Shown: positions 1 to 8,807, counted from the first letter of the stretch. The stretch: 27,768 bases of DNA from Nemertoderma westbladi (GCA_032718475.1 JAUCBJ010002341.1:1-27768); one strand, 5' to 3'. Program-made: numbers and translations. Notes: generated by a model not told the origin, from the letters alone.

Positions 1-1
1 A

Positions 2-970
2 AATATTACTATTCGGGTGAACCTTTTGGAGTTCGTGAGAATAAAATGAGCCCTTTATTATAGCTCCGGTGCTGTCCTTAATATCGAACATTACCGCTGG
101 TACTCTATCCAACCTAACCCGATGAATAATAAATAATTCACGTGTCCATTGTTCTCGATAGCCTTTAGCAAAAGCAGTACGAACAATAGATAATCGTACT
201 GTATCTCCAACTTTAAATTTTATTTTCTTGTGATTTATCTGTCTATATTTCCCATATAATCTATTCATTAATTCAGTTTCATTAAATTTATTAACTTCAA
301 TGGGAGTCATTTTTATTGTCCTATGATACGACCTATTATAAGCCGAGATAAGCTTAGGTAAAATTTTTATCCAAATATTATTTCCCCTCTGGGTGAAAAT
401 TTTGAACATCTTTGTTTTTAATGTGCGATTGAATCTCTCAACAATAGCCGCCTTATTCACAGAGTACATTACGTAATACTGTATACCTAACGTATCTAAA
501 TATTTCCTTACAGATTTATTTAGAAACTCAGACCCTTGATCAGTGGCGATTCTGTTTGGTTTTCCTTTCTGGAATATTTTTTGCAATATACTAATAATTT
601 CATCACCCTTTTTTGTTTTCATAGCATAGCCAAAAGCAAGCCGACTGAAGGCATCAATGCATGTTAATATATAGTTATAATTATTATTTTGTGACTTATA
701 TTGCTGCATATCCACCAGATCTATCATATATATATCTTTTATGCCTCCCGTAAATATTTTAGATGTTGGATAATGTTGTCTACGTGGAGCGTGAAGGGTG
801 TATGTCTTTTGTCCGCTCAACCATTTCTGGGCTTGCGTCGGTTTGATGTTTGCAGCTTTTGCTAATTTTGCAACACTTGCAAATCCTGCGGGGGATGAAG
901 GATCTAAATAAATTCTTAACAGTTTTTTGTCTAAGCTTCGGCTTAAAATCGGTTTCATCTTGCGAGGCAT
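2..970 (-). CDS. Polinton DDE (retroviral-type) integrase, C-terminus off window
   Basis: The minus frame is open from the first ATG at 970 to the left edge, about 323 residues, with an in-frame stop at 1001-1003 just upstream of the start. The integrase would catalyse insertion of the linear element DNA into the host chromosome. The catalytic acids are visible: D84 in IDLVDM, D144 in ATDQGSEF and E178 in IVERFNRT, giving D-x59-D-x33-E. A basic helical N-terminus (MPRKMKPILSRSLDKK) precedes the core. An SH3-like basic segment (KFKVGDTVRLS) follows at about residue 255. No HHCC zinc knuckle is evident at the N-terminus. A chromodomain, common in this family, could lie beyond the edge. Identity as an rve-type integrase is firm; the full length is unknown. 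Confidence 0.92.
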   Translation of the reverse strand, partial: MPRKMKPILSRSLDKKLLRIYLDPSSPAGFASVAKLAKAANIKPTQAQKWLSGQKTYTLHAPRRQHYPTSKIFTGGIKDIYMIDLVDMQQYKSQNNNYNYILTCIDAFSRLAFGYAMKTKKGDEIISILQKIFQKGKPNRIATDQGSEFLNKSVRKYLDTLGIQYYVMYSVNKAAIVERFNRTLKTKMFKIFTQRGNNIWIKILPKLISAYNRSYHRTIKMTPIEVNKFNETELMNRLYGKYRQINHKKIKFKVGDTVRLSIVRTAFAKGYREQWTRELFIIHRVRLDRVPAVMFDIKDSTGAIIKGSFYSHELQKVHPNSNI

Positions 971-1021
971 CTTTTCGACAACCACAAGTAATATGTATAT
1001 TCAAATCTCTTATAAAGGGCA

Positions 1022-1192
1022 TCACCGTAAGAACAATTGAAATTTTTTAATTATTTTCTTCGAAGTTGATGTTTTAAAGGGTTTTCTTTTTGTAGTATTT
1101 ACTCTAGGTATATCTTGTGGTTTTAAATCAGTAGCTAACGGTTTACTCGATACTAAATATAATTTTCTAAATGTTACTCCCGTTTTAACCAT
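1022..1192 (-). CDS. small basic Polinton ORF, 56 aa, unknown function
   Basis: This short minus-strand ORF starts at ATG 1192, six bases after the stop of the PX-like gene, and ends at TGA 1022, 51 bases before the integrase start. It fills the gap in the gene block. The product starts MVKTGVTFRKLYLVS and becomes lysine/arginine-rich towards the C-terminus (TKRKPFK, SKKIIKKF). No family is recognised. The basic charge would suit a DNA- or virion-core-associated peptide, but this is inference. Support is positional: same strand and tight packing between two real genes. Confidence 0.5.
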   Translation of the reverse strand: MVKTGVTFRKLYLVSSKPLATDLKPQDIPRVNTTKRKPFKTSTSKKIIKKFQLFLR

Positions 1193-1198
1193 TATTAC

Positions 1199-1582
1199 CT
1201 ACCGTCCACGGTTAATTTTTTTCGCAATAGCCGCCCCAGCGGCAGCGGCCCCGGCACTCGCGGCTAGTTTCGCACCAATGCCGAGTAAGGGTATTAGAAA
1301 CGGTAGTATGCCTCCAGATTGATTGCTTAACTTTTTTCTGTAACTTGATATATTTTTTGTCTTACGGTTGAGTGATTTCAATACCTTCTTATAGCGGCGA
1401 ATATTTCTAAATGAATGAGGGGTCAATTGTACATTACCTTTTAGAACATTTAATGCAGTATTTACAATGAGCCGTATTAATTCGTTACTGGCGGTATGGT
1501 TAATAAAATAAGTTCTTTGTTGAGGGGTAGCGCTGCGTAGAAATTCCAGTTCGTTACGATATTTCTGCACAAGTCTATTCAT
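1199..1582 (-). CDS. Polinton PX-like conserved small protein
   Basis: 127 residues. The central part (about 35-88) is helical and basic, with LTPHSFRNIRRYKKVLKSL at its core. It is followed by SNQSGGILPFLIPLLG (about 87-102), a hydrophobic alanine-rich stretch (about 103-120) and a basic tail ending KKINRGR. This layout (basic helices, a Gly-Gly-hydrophobic-Leu-Pro turn, then a small-residue hydrophobic tail) is that of the short protein found next to ATPase and integrase genes in many Polintons and adintoviruses, sometimes compared with the adenovirus core or minor virion peptide pX. A virion or membrane-active role is inferred, not shown. It starts 37 bases after the ATPase stop, which suggests co-expression with it. 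Confidence 0.75.
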   Translation of the reverse strand: MNRLVQKYRNELEFLRSATPQQRTYFINHTASNELIRLIVNTALNVLKGNVQLTPHSFRNIRRYKKVLKSLNRKTKNISSYRKKLSNQSGGILPFLIPLLGIGAKLAASAGAAAAGAAIAKKINRGR

Positions 1583-1619
1583 TGTTGCAACATTATTGAA
1601 AATTGTTACAAAATATTAA

Positions 1620-2297
1620 TTATTTATCATTATTATTATTATTTTCGCTACGTTTATAGTCAGTGTAATTTTTAATGTAACAATTATGATTACGAAATAT
1701 ATCAGATCTAAATCTTAAATGTTCGGGTGTTTCCTGTCGTAAATCAATTAAGAAATGTGAAAATGGCTCAATTGTCGCATCTTGATAGGAATCAACTAAA
1801 AATTTAGTCTGCCCTGGTAACATCTGCTTCGCGAAATTTAAAACCGATAGACTGTCTCTCGGATTTTTCATTAATACTAAAGTATGGCTATTAATTGATC
1901 TTGTGCGGTTATGCTTCCCACCGTAAAACATGTTTTGCGTTATAAAACAAATAAATATATTGGAATGATGAGCTACCTTAGTAAACAATACAGTTAATGC
2001 TGTACTGGACTCAGTTTCTGTTAACAAATCATCTATAATTAATAAATCTCGACTATTGACTAATCTATCTATATTTTCAGGCAAACCTTTGTAAAGGTGA
2101 GTAATACCAGGAATAGTCGGGGGATTGCTCCCGTAACAATACAATACTCGCAAAGGGGCTTCGTTGAAGCAGCCATTCTTGTGTTTAATTAAATTCCCCA
2201 CAAAGGTTGACTTTCCGGAGCCAGATGGCCCTGAAATTATCATACTCGTTCCCATTTGAAAGTTTAAATTATATGGGCCTGAATTAAAGTCAGCCAT
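1620..2297 (-). CDS. Polinton packaging ATPase (FtsK/HerA superfamily)
   Basis: 225 residues, typical for the Polinton packaging ATPase, which would pump element DNA into a capsid. Walker A is at residues 23-31 (GPSGSGKST) and Walker B at 85-90 (LLIIDD). The FITQNMFYGG region near residue 120 and the downstream HNRTRSINSHTLVLMKNPRD segment are the sensor/arginine-finger-like part conserved in this family. The C-terminus ends in a low-complexity asparagine run encoded by ATT/TTA-rich DNA and is probably dispensable. Start at ATG 2297 is the first Met and gives a normal family N-terminus. The gene lies directly upstream of the PX-like gene. Confidence 0.93.
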   Translation of the reverse strand: MADFNSGPYNLNFQMGTSMIISGPSGSGKSTFVGNLIKHKNGCFNEAPLRVLYCYGSNPPTIPGITHLYKGLPENIDRLVNSRDLLIIDDLLTETESSTALTVLFTKVAHHSNIFICFITQNMFYGGKHNRTRSINSHTLVLMKNPRDSLSVLNFAKQMLPGQTKFLVDSYQDATIEPFSHFLIDLRQETPEHLRFRSDIFRNHNCYIKNYTDYKRSENNNNNDK

Positions 2298-2510
2298 TTA
2301 TTATTATTATTAAGATATATCAACAATACAATATAATATAATATCAATATCAATAAACCAACACCATTACTATGTATATAACAATAATTGATGCAACTAC
2401 AATAATATTAGAGTACTGTATATTTAATTAACATATGCCACAACTACAGTATGTGACGCTCGCCGCAGCAAAAGGTGCTATTTCCAATTATAGTATAGAC
2501 CGATGTAATT

Positions 2511-2963
2511 TCAAGCATGGTGAGCATCTTTATACACGAAATAATGATAGGTAACATCAGCGGTTTGGAAATCACTTCCCGAGAATTTCGCGCTTATGAT
2601 TTTTTTATGTTCGCTGCTAAAAAAATAAGGAATATAGTAGCAACAGCGTCGTACTACGTTTCTATAAAAAATATTCTCCAATATTGTAAATAAATCTCCG
2701 GGATCATTACTTTTCGCAGAAATATAAGTTATATTGCGAAGCTCTTTCCAATAAAAGGGTTGGTATCTTGCCAACTTTATATTAAACTTAGATATGGGAG
2801 CGCGACAAATAGGACAAATTTTAGAACAATAATTATTCATTTCGGAATATTGTACAATACATTGTACGCAAGTTGCATGTTTATTTTCACATTTATAATA
2901 ATCTCGATGTTTTTGCAATAACTTAGAATAGCAAACTGGACATTTTTCATTTAAAATATCCAT
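2511..2963 (-). CDS. RING-finger protein of the Polinton
   Basis: 150 residues. A complete N-terminal C3HC4 RING is seen: C8-x2-C11-x13-C25-x3-H29-x2-C32-x2-C35-x14-C50-x2-C53. RING domains of this type usually act as E3 ubiquitin ligases that recruit an E2, so a role in modifying host proteins during element expression is plausible but inferred. The remaining ~95 residues are aromatic-rich (RYQPFYWKELRNITYIS, RRCCYYIPYFF) and match no domain I recognise. No second zinc site is evident. It stands about 210 bases upstream of the ATPase on the same strand. It could be a captured host gene, but its AT-rich codon use resembles its neighbours. Confidence 0.8.
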   Translation of the reverse strand: MDILNEKCPVCYSKLLQKHRDYYKCENKHATCVQCIVQYSEMNNYCSKICPICRAPISKFNIKLARYQPFYWKELRNITYISAKSNDPGDLFTILENIFYRNVVRRCCYYIPYFFSSEHKKIISAKFSGSDFQTADVTYHYFVYKDAHHA

Positions 2964-3153
2964 TTTCCAAATTTTAAAGTAAATTGAAAATAATTACCGT
3001 AATACACAACAACAACAACAACAACAAACAAAACTGTTATACTGTATATACAAATACTACTACAATTTTCGATTATTTAAAAACAACAAAATTTTATATA
3101 TAATCATAAAATATTTATAATATAGAGGGAATAGTCAAGAATCAATGATATTA

Positions 3154-3582
3154 TCATAAATATTCAACATTATCCACTGATTCTTCAGGTTCGATAAAGG
3201 ATTCTTTTGAAATCATTACAATAAAGAAAGACATAATTTCGTAGGGGCTATGTCGATTTAGCCGTATTTCAAACTTTTCACCAGCTTCGTTGTATTGTGT
3301 AATAAAAATAAATCCTTCTATCATGGCTAATAGTAAGATGCTGGTTAATTTTCCTCCCTCATGCTCAGGTTTCAGGTTGTAATCTAAAAGATGAATACTA
3401 TTATCTGAAGCATCAATATCGATTGAGCTTAAAACTTTCCTGGCTTTTTCAGAAAACTCAATTTTATATTTATCATCTCCCTGACGGTAAATTGTATAAT
3501 CAATAACAATATAGGCATGACCATCTTCTGCAAAAAATGAATGCCTTACTATTGGCATAACCATATCGGAATCAGAAGACAT
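3154..3582 (-). CDS. unknown acidic protein, first gene of the Polinton block
   Basis: 142 residues with ATG at 3582 and stop at 3154. The product is acidic at both ends (MSSDSD; EPEESVDNVEYL), with alternating hydrophobic and polar stretches that suggest a small globular alpha/beta fold. Residues ~95-105 are hydrophobic (SILLLAMIEGFIFITQ) but too interrupted by charge nearby to call a membrane span confidently. I recognise no family. Same strand, AT-rich codon use and intact frame tie it to the Polinton. It is the outermost gene before non-coding DNA, a position where variable accessory genes often sit in such elements. Confidence 0.6.
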   Translation of the reverse strand: MSSDSDMVMPIVRHSFFAEDGHAYIVIDYTIYRQGDDKYKIEFSEKARKVLSSIDIDASDNSIHLLDYNLKPEHEGGKLTSILLLAMIEGFIFITQYNEAGEKFEIRLNRHSPYEIMSFFIVMISKESFIEPEESVDNVEYL

Positions 3583-3675
3583 TATTTAATTTATTTTATT
3601 GTAAATCAAACAAACAAAGTAAAAACTTTTAAACTAAAACCATTACAAATGATTAATTGCGATTAAAGCGAGAGA

Positions 3676-3685
3676 TTATATATAA
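3676..3685 (-). promoter_or_regulatory. possible TATA box for the outermost Polinton gene
   Basis: TTATATATAA lies about 95 bases upstream of the ATG at 3582 on the minus strand. The surroundings are AT-rich, so chance occurrence is likely. Confidence 0.22.
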
Positions 3686-4140
3686 GATATTTTCAAAAAT
3701 AATACAGGTCTTAAACTGGAAAATAGCCTAAATTCGGTTTATTGATTGGTTGATTAGCCGGTGGGTAACTACTGTACAGTACAGTACAATTAAATAAAAA
3801 ATTACGGTCAAGGTTGAGTAACTATGGAAATGTTTGTATACGTGTAGCTGGAAACGTGGCGGAATTTCAACACGTATCCTACTGCTTGGTTTGTTGATTT
3901 GGCGACAGCAGTTGTGGAGTTGGCAATCAATATAATATATGCTGTAGTTGGTGGCCACGTTGTCAGCATATACAGTATACAGTGGTTGGTTGCGTGGTGG
4001 TAACGTGGTGAAAAGGTGAATAACCGTAGGGTTAGGCAAACATCACCGTTGATTGGTTGGTTGGTGGGTGGGTAACAGCTGTGGATTGAGTAGCGACGGG
4101 ATGGGGGGCTAGCCATGCATTGTGAGGTTAGGCTATGTGA

Positions 4141-4335
4141 AGATGAATATGCAATGGTTGGTGAAAAATAGCGATTTGAAAAATAGTAGAAGTTACCTGT
4201 AGACACCTCTAGCGTCTGTAAAATAAAGGTTGGTAAATATGAAAATACTGGTTGCTGAAAAATTGCGATTTGAAAAATAGTAGAAGTTACCTGATGCTAA
4301 GTGTAGACACTCGAACACCTGTAAAATAAAGGCTT
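4141..4335 (+). repeat. imperfect tandem duplication, ~94 bp period
   Basis: The 29-base segment beginning GCGATTTGAAAAATAGTAG occurs at 4171-4199 and again at 4265-4293. Both copies are followed by a TGTAGACAC word and by CTGTAAAATAAAGG. Confidence 0.8.
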
Positions 4336-4565
4336 ATGATTGGACGGATGAGTAGCGTTGGGTGACTAATAACGCCTCTAGCGGAAGATGCGGGAACTTG
4401 AGAAGTTGCCATGGTTACGGATTAAATGCTGACATCTGATTGGTTGAAATAATAACGACCACCGCTAAAGGTTGAAATAGTGGCTTCTGATTGGACAGAG
4501 TACCAGAAATGGATGGTAATGATGGGCTACGGGTGACCATTATCCAGTGTCATAGTATTGTATAC

Positions 4566-5048
4566 TACTCCCGTGAAGGGATCCGGACATCTGCCTGTAT
4601 ATTAGAGCTGTCCTCCCGTAAAGGGATCCGGACATCCGCCTGTAGATATTAGGCTGTCCTCCCGTGAAGGGATCCGGACATCCGCCTGTATATTAGGCTG
4701 TCCTCCCGTAAAGGGATCCGGACATCCGCCTGTAGATATTAGGCTGTCCTCCCGTGAAGGGATCCGGACATCCGCCTGTATATTAGGCTGTCCTCCCGTG
4801 AAGGGATCCGGACATCTGCCTGTATATTAGGCTGTCCTCCCGTAAAGGGATCCGGACATCCGCCTGTAGATATTAGGCTGTCCTCCCGTGAAGGGATCCG
4901 GACATCCGCCTGTAGATATTAGGCTGTCCTCCCGTAAAGGGATCCGGACACCCGCCTGTAAATATTAGGCTGTCCTCCCGTAAAGGGATCCGGACATCCG
5001 CCTGTATATTAGGCTGTCCTCCCGTAAAGGGATCCGGACATCCGCCTA
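4566..5048 (+). repeat. minisatellite, 11 copies of a 43-46 bp unit
   Basis: The core GGGATCCGGACA starts near 4578, 4623, 4669, 4713, 4759, 4803, 4847, 4893, 4939, 4985 and 5029. Unit length alternates with the spacer TGTATATTAGG (short) or TGTAGATATTAGG (long), and GTGAAGGG or GTAAAGGG variants are interspersed. Every unit carries GGATCC. A degenerate twelfth copy may lie near 5083 (AAGGGATTCGGA). Frames on the minus strand are open only because of the repeat. Confidence 0.95.
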
Positions 5049-5590
5049 AGCCCATAGGCTGTCTCCCCCTTACTGCCTTAAGGGATTCGGATAAACAGAT
5101 AGATGCGTAATTTTACAGATATAACAGCAGTAAAGCCGTTGCCAAAATAATTGCATTATTATTACCATATTAACATGAGTTTCGGTATATGTATGAATAC
5201 ATATATACCATACAGTATGTTATATACAAGAACAATGTATTTTATATTTCGCGACTAAAAACTCCTAGTAACTCGTAAGGAGAGAAAAAAAAAAAAAAAA
5301 AAACAAACCGAAAGACTTCGGAAATAAGAATAATTCTGTAATTAAGTTAAAGATGAAAGTACAGAAGCTTATGTACACCAAAGTATAATATAATGAAAAA
5401 AAAATTTTTTAGAATGCTATCCAAATATTTCTCCCTTGGTGAAAATATTAACAAACAATAAGTCAGTATAATATTTGTAGTATTATGCAATGTTGGAATG
5501 AACGTTTCAGTGAACCCAATATTTGTCAATATACGGTGAGCAGTCAGCTCCATTACTTACACTGCTAGTAACCTACCTGCACCTTGAAGC
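5049..5590. other. non-coding AT-rich stretch with poly(A) run
   Basis: Only a 19-base A run at 5285-5303 stands out. No gene or transposon end was recognised. Confidence 0.5.
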
Positions 5591-5601
5591 TCTGATAGGA
5601 C

Positions 5602-5615
5602 GTTGCCTTAGCAAC
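5602..5615. promoter_or_regulatory. X-box-like RFX site
   Basis: GTTGCCTTAGCAAC fits the palindromic X-box consensus (GTNRCC, 0-3 bases, RGYAAC) bound by RFX factors, which in animals often control ciliary genes. It sits just before a GC-richer stretch (5.6-6.6 kb) holding a possible exon. Function is inferred from the motif alone. Confidence 0.35.
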
Positions 5616-5644
5616 GATATTCTGGCTTTGAGCTTTGCTGCCCA

Positions 5645-6012
5645 GAGTGATTTACAAACCTGGTTGTTCCTATAGACCATATGCTGATACACAACCTCCA
5701 AGGGAGGGGAAATGGCTCTGGTCCAGGTTGATATACGAGTCTGGTTATTCCTGCCGAGCAAATGCTAATACACACACACCCCTCCAAGGAAGGGAAAATA
5801 GTCACATAGGATGTCGCTGCAAAACCAATTACCTTTGTCAATTGGGTATTACAATTTGGGGTCTGGGACCCTACCGTGGGAAATTCCTGGCTACGCGGCT
5901 GATATACGGTGCCGGCATTCAATCAGCAGTCAGATGTTTGCCACATTTATTACGGCTGAAGTCAGACGATATTGCGAGAGTGATCCAGTACAGCAGTAGT
6001 GAAGTACAAGAG
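5645..6012 (+). CDS. possible internal exon encoding short repeats, unknown
   Basis: An open frame runs from a good acceptor context (CTTTGCTGCCCAG ending at 5644) to a strong donor (CAAGA followed by GTAAGTGG at 6013). It has no ATG start, so it would be internal. The peptide contains two related segments about 27 residues apart (RVIYKPGCSYRPYADT and RLIYESGYSCRANANT) and a weaker third (TRLIYGAG), matching an ~81 bp imperfect DNA duplication. Minus frames across the same DNA are also open, so the repeat itself may explain the openness. No family recognised. Confidence 0.3.
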
Positions 6013-6015
6013 TAA

Positions 6016-7751
6016 GTGGAGAGGTAATTGACTGTGTTTGATAATTCTCTGGCCGCTGATGGTTTTAGGCAGAAGTCAGAATGGAGGATTTGTCGCACTG
6101 CGGCAAATTCATATGTAAACAAGGCCTTGATAAACGGTAAAGTGAAATTCGTGCTCATTGGAGAAAAAATAACATAGAACATTCGGCAGTACGGGACAAA
6201 GAGAAAGGCTGGCCAATAGCTGATAATTTCGTCATTATAGCTCTGTACCAAAATAAACGCTAGAGGGCGTAAGTTTTATACGTTCTCCAATCCCTCGAGA
6301 TATGCCAGCTTGCGAAATAGTTCGCGCATTGCACAAAAACGACACATTTTTGCCGCAAAAGCTTTAAAAAGACACCCATTGCGGCCAGTGTTGCAAAAGC
6401 TTGAAATGTATTACATTCAAACACGCAAGCCCGCTATCAACAAGCAGAAACGTGATTGGCGTAAGATTGTGGTGCTGCTTCCCAGTTGCTAGTTAGTTAC
6501 AGACCTCTCTCTTCATTTCAATACTCGTTCTGTCTCCCTTGTGAATTTCTCCCTACATTTACTGACTTGGCCTCCTGAGAATGCCTTCAGCTGCAGGGCG
6601 AAACCTACCGTTCAGCAGGCTGCTCTCAGCTGATCATTGATTGCATGCAACGTCTAGGTCTTGTTGCTTTTTAGTTTTTTTACATACTTTGGTACTTACA
6701 CACCTACCGGTAAGATTTTTTACTTAACGTGCTTAATAAATAAATAAATATTATTCGTAATTATTGGTTACTCAAGCTTCTACTTCAATAAATAATACTG
6801 TAGTAGGCCTAGTGGGTGTTAGCGACATAAAAAGTGCAATAGTGACAATCGTACAAATAATTTGTAAGTACCTTTGGCGCTTTGGCTATAGATGGGAAAT
6901 ATTCAATACAGTAACTTATAAATTTGTCATCTAGTGTATAGGCCTACCCAAAGTTACTCATAAAAAACCGTTGGCACATTTGTCACAATTTGGGCTAAAG
7001 GTTTGTTGTCACAATTTTTGCTAAAGGTATGTTCACAATAACGTTGGTGTTGGTGTTGGTGTTGGTGGGGGTTGGGTTTGGGGGGGGGGGGGTAGTTAGG
7101 TGTGAGAGAGTACGTGTAGGCCTTATGTATACATATAAAGACAAGAACATTATGGTATCGGCGATAAGTTATTTAAAATAGCTAGAAATTAAAAAAAATA
7201 TATTAAACAATTTTTGATTATTAATGTTCGGTAGCAAACCATACTGTAGTGATAGAAATATAACAATTAGTGTTAAAAAAAACTCCAATTAAATCTCTAA
7301 TAAAAACTCAAAGCCAGTGTTTCAGTAATATGCCAACATGTACCGGTAACATTGCCCCTCTTAATGGCAACGATTAATCTTCCTCTTAATGGGAACGTAG
7401 TTGCGACAACTTGGTTCAGCTACAGTACAGTACATAATGTACATATTTAAAAAAAGTATAGAATAAATTTATGCAACAAAATTGCTCGCGAGAGTGCTAG
7501 GACATATTCTACTGTATATTATGCTGTAGTTTACACTGTAAGCGCCAACTTAATCTCATTCAGTAACAATAACATAGAAAGGGAGAAAGTGCTACTATAC
7601 AGTAGCACAAGTCGTAATGTGGAACTTGAATATTAAAAAATACACACACCGCTAATTTTATAATGTTTCAACTATAAAACATATTTTGAAATATGTATTG
7701 GTGAGATATACTGGAGAATACTGTAAACTGGAAGTAGGCCTATAGATCACC
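6016..7751. other. intergenic, no convincing gene
   Basis: Contains short basic frames such as 6310-6492 without good context. There is also an imperfect duplication of TGTCACAATTTGGGCTAAAGG-like sequence near 6980 and 7010. The rest is AT-rich DNA with recurring GTAGGCCTA and TACAGTAC words. Confidence 0.5.
7041..7093 (+). repeat. G-rich simple repeat, possible G-quadruplex
   Basis: Repeated GTTGGT units pass into GGGGGTTGGG and then a run of about 14 G. At least four G-runs of three or more occur within about 35 bases. Confidence 0.7.
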
Positions 7752-8165
7752 ATGTCTACGGATTACATATTATTGGATACCGATTCATCTACGTCTTCGT
7801 GTGACTCATCCGAGTGCAGTGGGTGTCCAGAGATTGAGCGAACTCTAGTCCGTACCGTAGAATACACGTACGTGTACAACGACGAGACCTTAAACGAACC
7901 TCCAGAATGGCGCCGCTTCGGTGCCGCTTTGGGTCGCTGGCTGTTAAACCTCGGTAGACGATTCGGCCATGCAGACAGGTCGTTTAGACCTTCGAGAACT
8001 CCGACACCGACTCCGCCTGTCCTCAGACAATTCGCGTTTCATTCCTTGCCGGGTTATACCCCAGAGAGCTGTTGTAGCCAACAGGAGGGAGACTTTGAAT
8101 ACATACAACATGGTGGTCACAAAGATATCATACTGCCACCCGTTAAACATGAGTTGTCGCATTAA
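7752..8165 (+). CDS. hypothetical protein, 137 aa
   Basis: ATG at 7752 is preceded by GATCACC and the ORF ends at TAA 8163-8165. Its base composition is clearly more GC-rich than the flanks, which favours real coding. The N-terminus is acidic, Ser/Cys-rich (DTDSSTSSCDSSECSGC, residues 9-25). The middle has EPPEWRRFGAALGRWLLNLG (49-68), a possible amphipathic helix, followed by an arginine-rich stretch and a proline/threonine segment (RTPTPTPPV). There is no signal peptide or clear membrane span. I recognise no family. It could be a single-exon gene or one exon of a longer one. Confidence 0.45.
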   Translation: MSTDYILLDTDSSTSSCDSSECSGCPEIERTLVRTVEYTYVYNDETLNEPPEWRRFGAALGRWLLNLGRRFGHADRSFRPSRTPTPTPPVLRQFAFHSLPGYTPESCCSQQEGDFEYIQHGGHKDIILPPVKHELSH

Positions 8166-8522
8166 CTTATGTGGACACGCGACACGCCCTTCTAATTTTT
8201 TTATGTTTTTTATCCAGTTGGTAGAGTAACATATCAATTAGTCGAGGATGAGCTGATGCAACTTGTAGTTAAATAATGCAGACCTAATGAGTTGTTTTGA
8301 TGCTACAGTAGTGTAGACAGTGATTACCATTATTGGTTTGTTTAATAACTGTTTTTGCTAAATGATTTATGTTCTGGAACATAGTGTGAACTCATTACAC
8401 GTTTAATTTTGGTGGTAGCTAGTGTTTTCGATAGTCGCTAGTCTGTTTGTTATTTTGACTATAAAATTATTTTTTTAAATCACGTTATATTTTATTTTTT
8501 TCTAGTTAAGAAAGGCAGAATA

Positions 8523-8630
8523 ATGGTGACACGGGATACACAAGTAGGCCTAGGCCTATCGTTGTTTTTGTTAATCTTAATAAGTGGAAAAAATGTTGAA
8601 GGACGCTCACCATACGGCGCGGTGCAATAG
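8523..8630 (+). CDS. 35-aa ORF with signal-peptide-like sequence
   Basis: ATG at 8523 lies 17 bases after a good splice acceptor (TTTATTTTTTTCTAG, ending near 8505). The peptide has a short charged start, a hydrophobic core (LGLSLFLLILISG) and a polar tail (KNVEGRSPYGAVQ), as in a secretory signal. No strong donor precedes the stop TAG at 8628-8630. It may be a first coding exon of a secreted product, or chance. Confidence 0.22.
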   Translation: MVTRDTQVGLGLSLFLLILISGKNVEGRSPYGAVQ

Positions 8631-8807
8631 AGGACATTCTTATAAACTTTTTAAACGTTTTACTAGATTAGAGATAACTAAGTATTGCTTTCAAACCCAG
8701 GGACGGATTTCGGATTTTCGGGCCCCCGGCAGTCGCAACTTTCGGCGCGACTTTAAGTAATTTAATTATGCAAAAAAAAAAGGAACAAAATAAAAATTAC
8801 TTTCGTT

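Larger units (their letters stand above)
1..3600 (-). mobile_element. Polinton/Maverick (adintovirus-like) element, one end, truncated by window edge
   Basis: Six consecutive minus-strand ORFs include the combination diagnostic of Polintons: a DDE integrase, an FtsK/HerA-type packaging ATPase and the small PX-like protein. Gaps in the integrase-to-ATPase block are short (6, 37 and 51 bases). They widen to about 190-210 bases around the RING gene. All frames are uninterrupted, so the copy looks young or under selection. DNA polymerase B, protease and capsid genes are expected to the left, outside the window. The outer end and terminal inverted repeat cannot be fixed because the partner repeat is not in view. 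Non-coding DNA from about 3.6 to 5.1 kb may be part of it (inference). Confidence 0.85.
3583..4565. other. non-coding, probable terminal region of the Polinton
   Basis: No credible gene. The plus strand is rich in GGTTGGTTGGTGGGT-like words from about 3740 to 4075, which produce spurious Asn/Pro/Ser-rich minus frames. It lies between the last element gene and a minisatellite, where a long terminal inverted repeat would be expected, but no boundary can be seen without the other copy. Confidence 0.4.

Noticed and set aside
780-1025. 81-codon minus frame overlapping the integrase start
   Set aside because: Out-of-frame shadow; the integrase frame is open through the same DNA with clear motifs.
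3728-4206. Two minus frames of 103 and 132 codons
   Set aside because: Overlapping frames over GGTTGGTTGGTGGG-rich DNA, low complexity, no motif.
4405-4420. Possible X-box GTTGCCATGGTTAC
   Set aside because: Second half deviates from the RGYAAC consensus.
6310-6492. 60-codon basic ORF
   Set aside because: Non-ATG start, no splice or promoter support, no motif.
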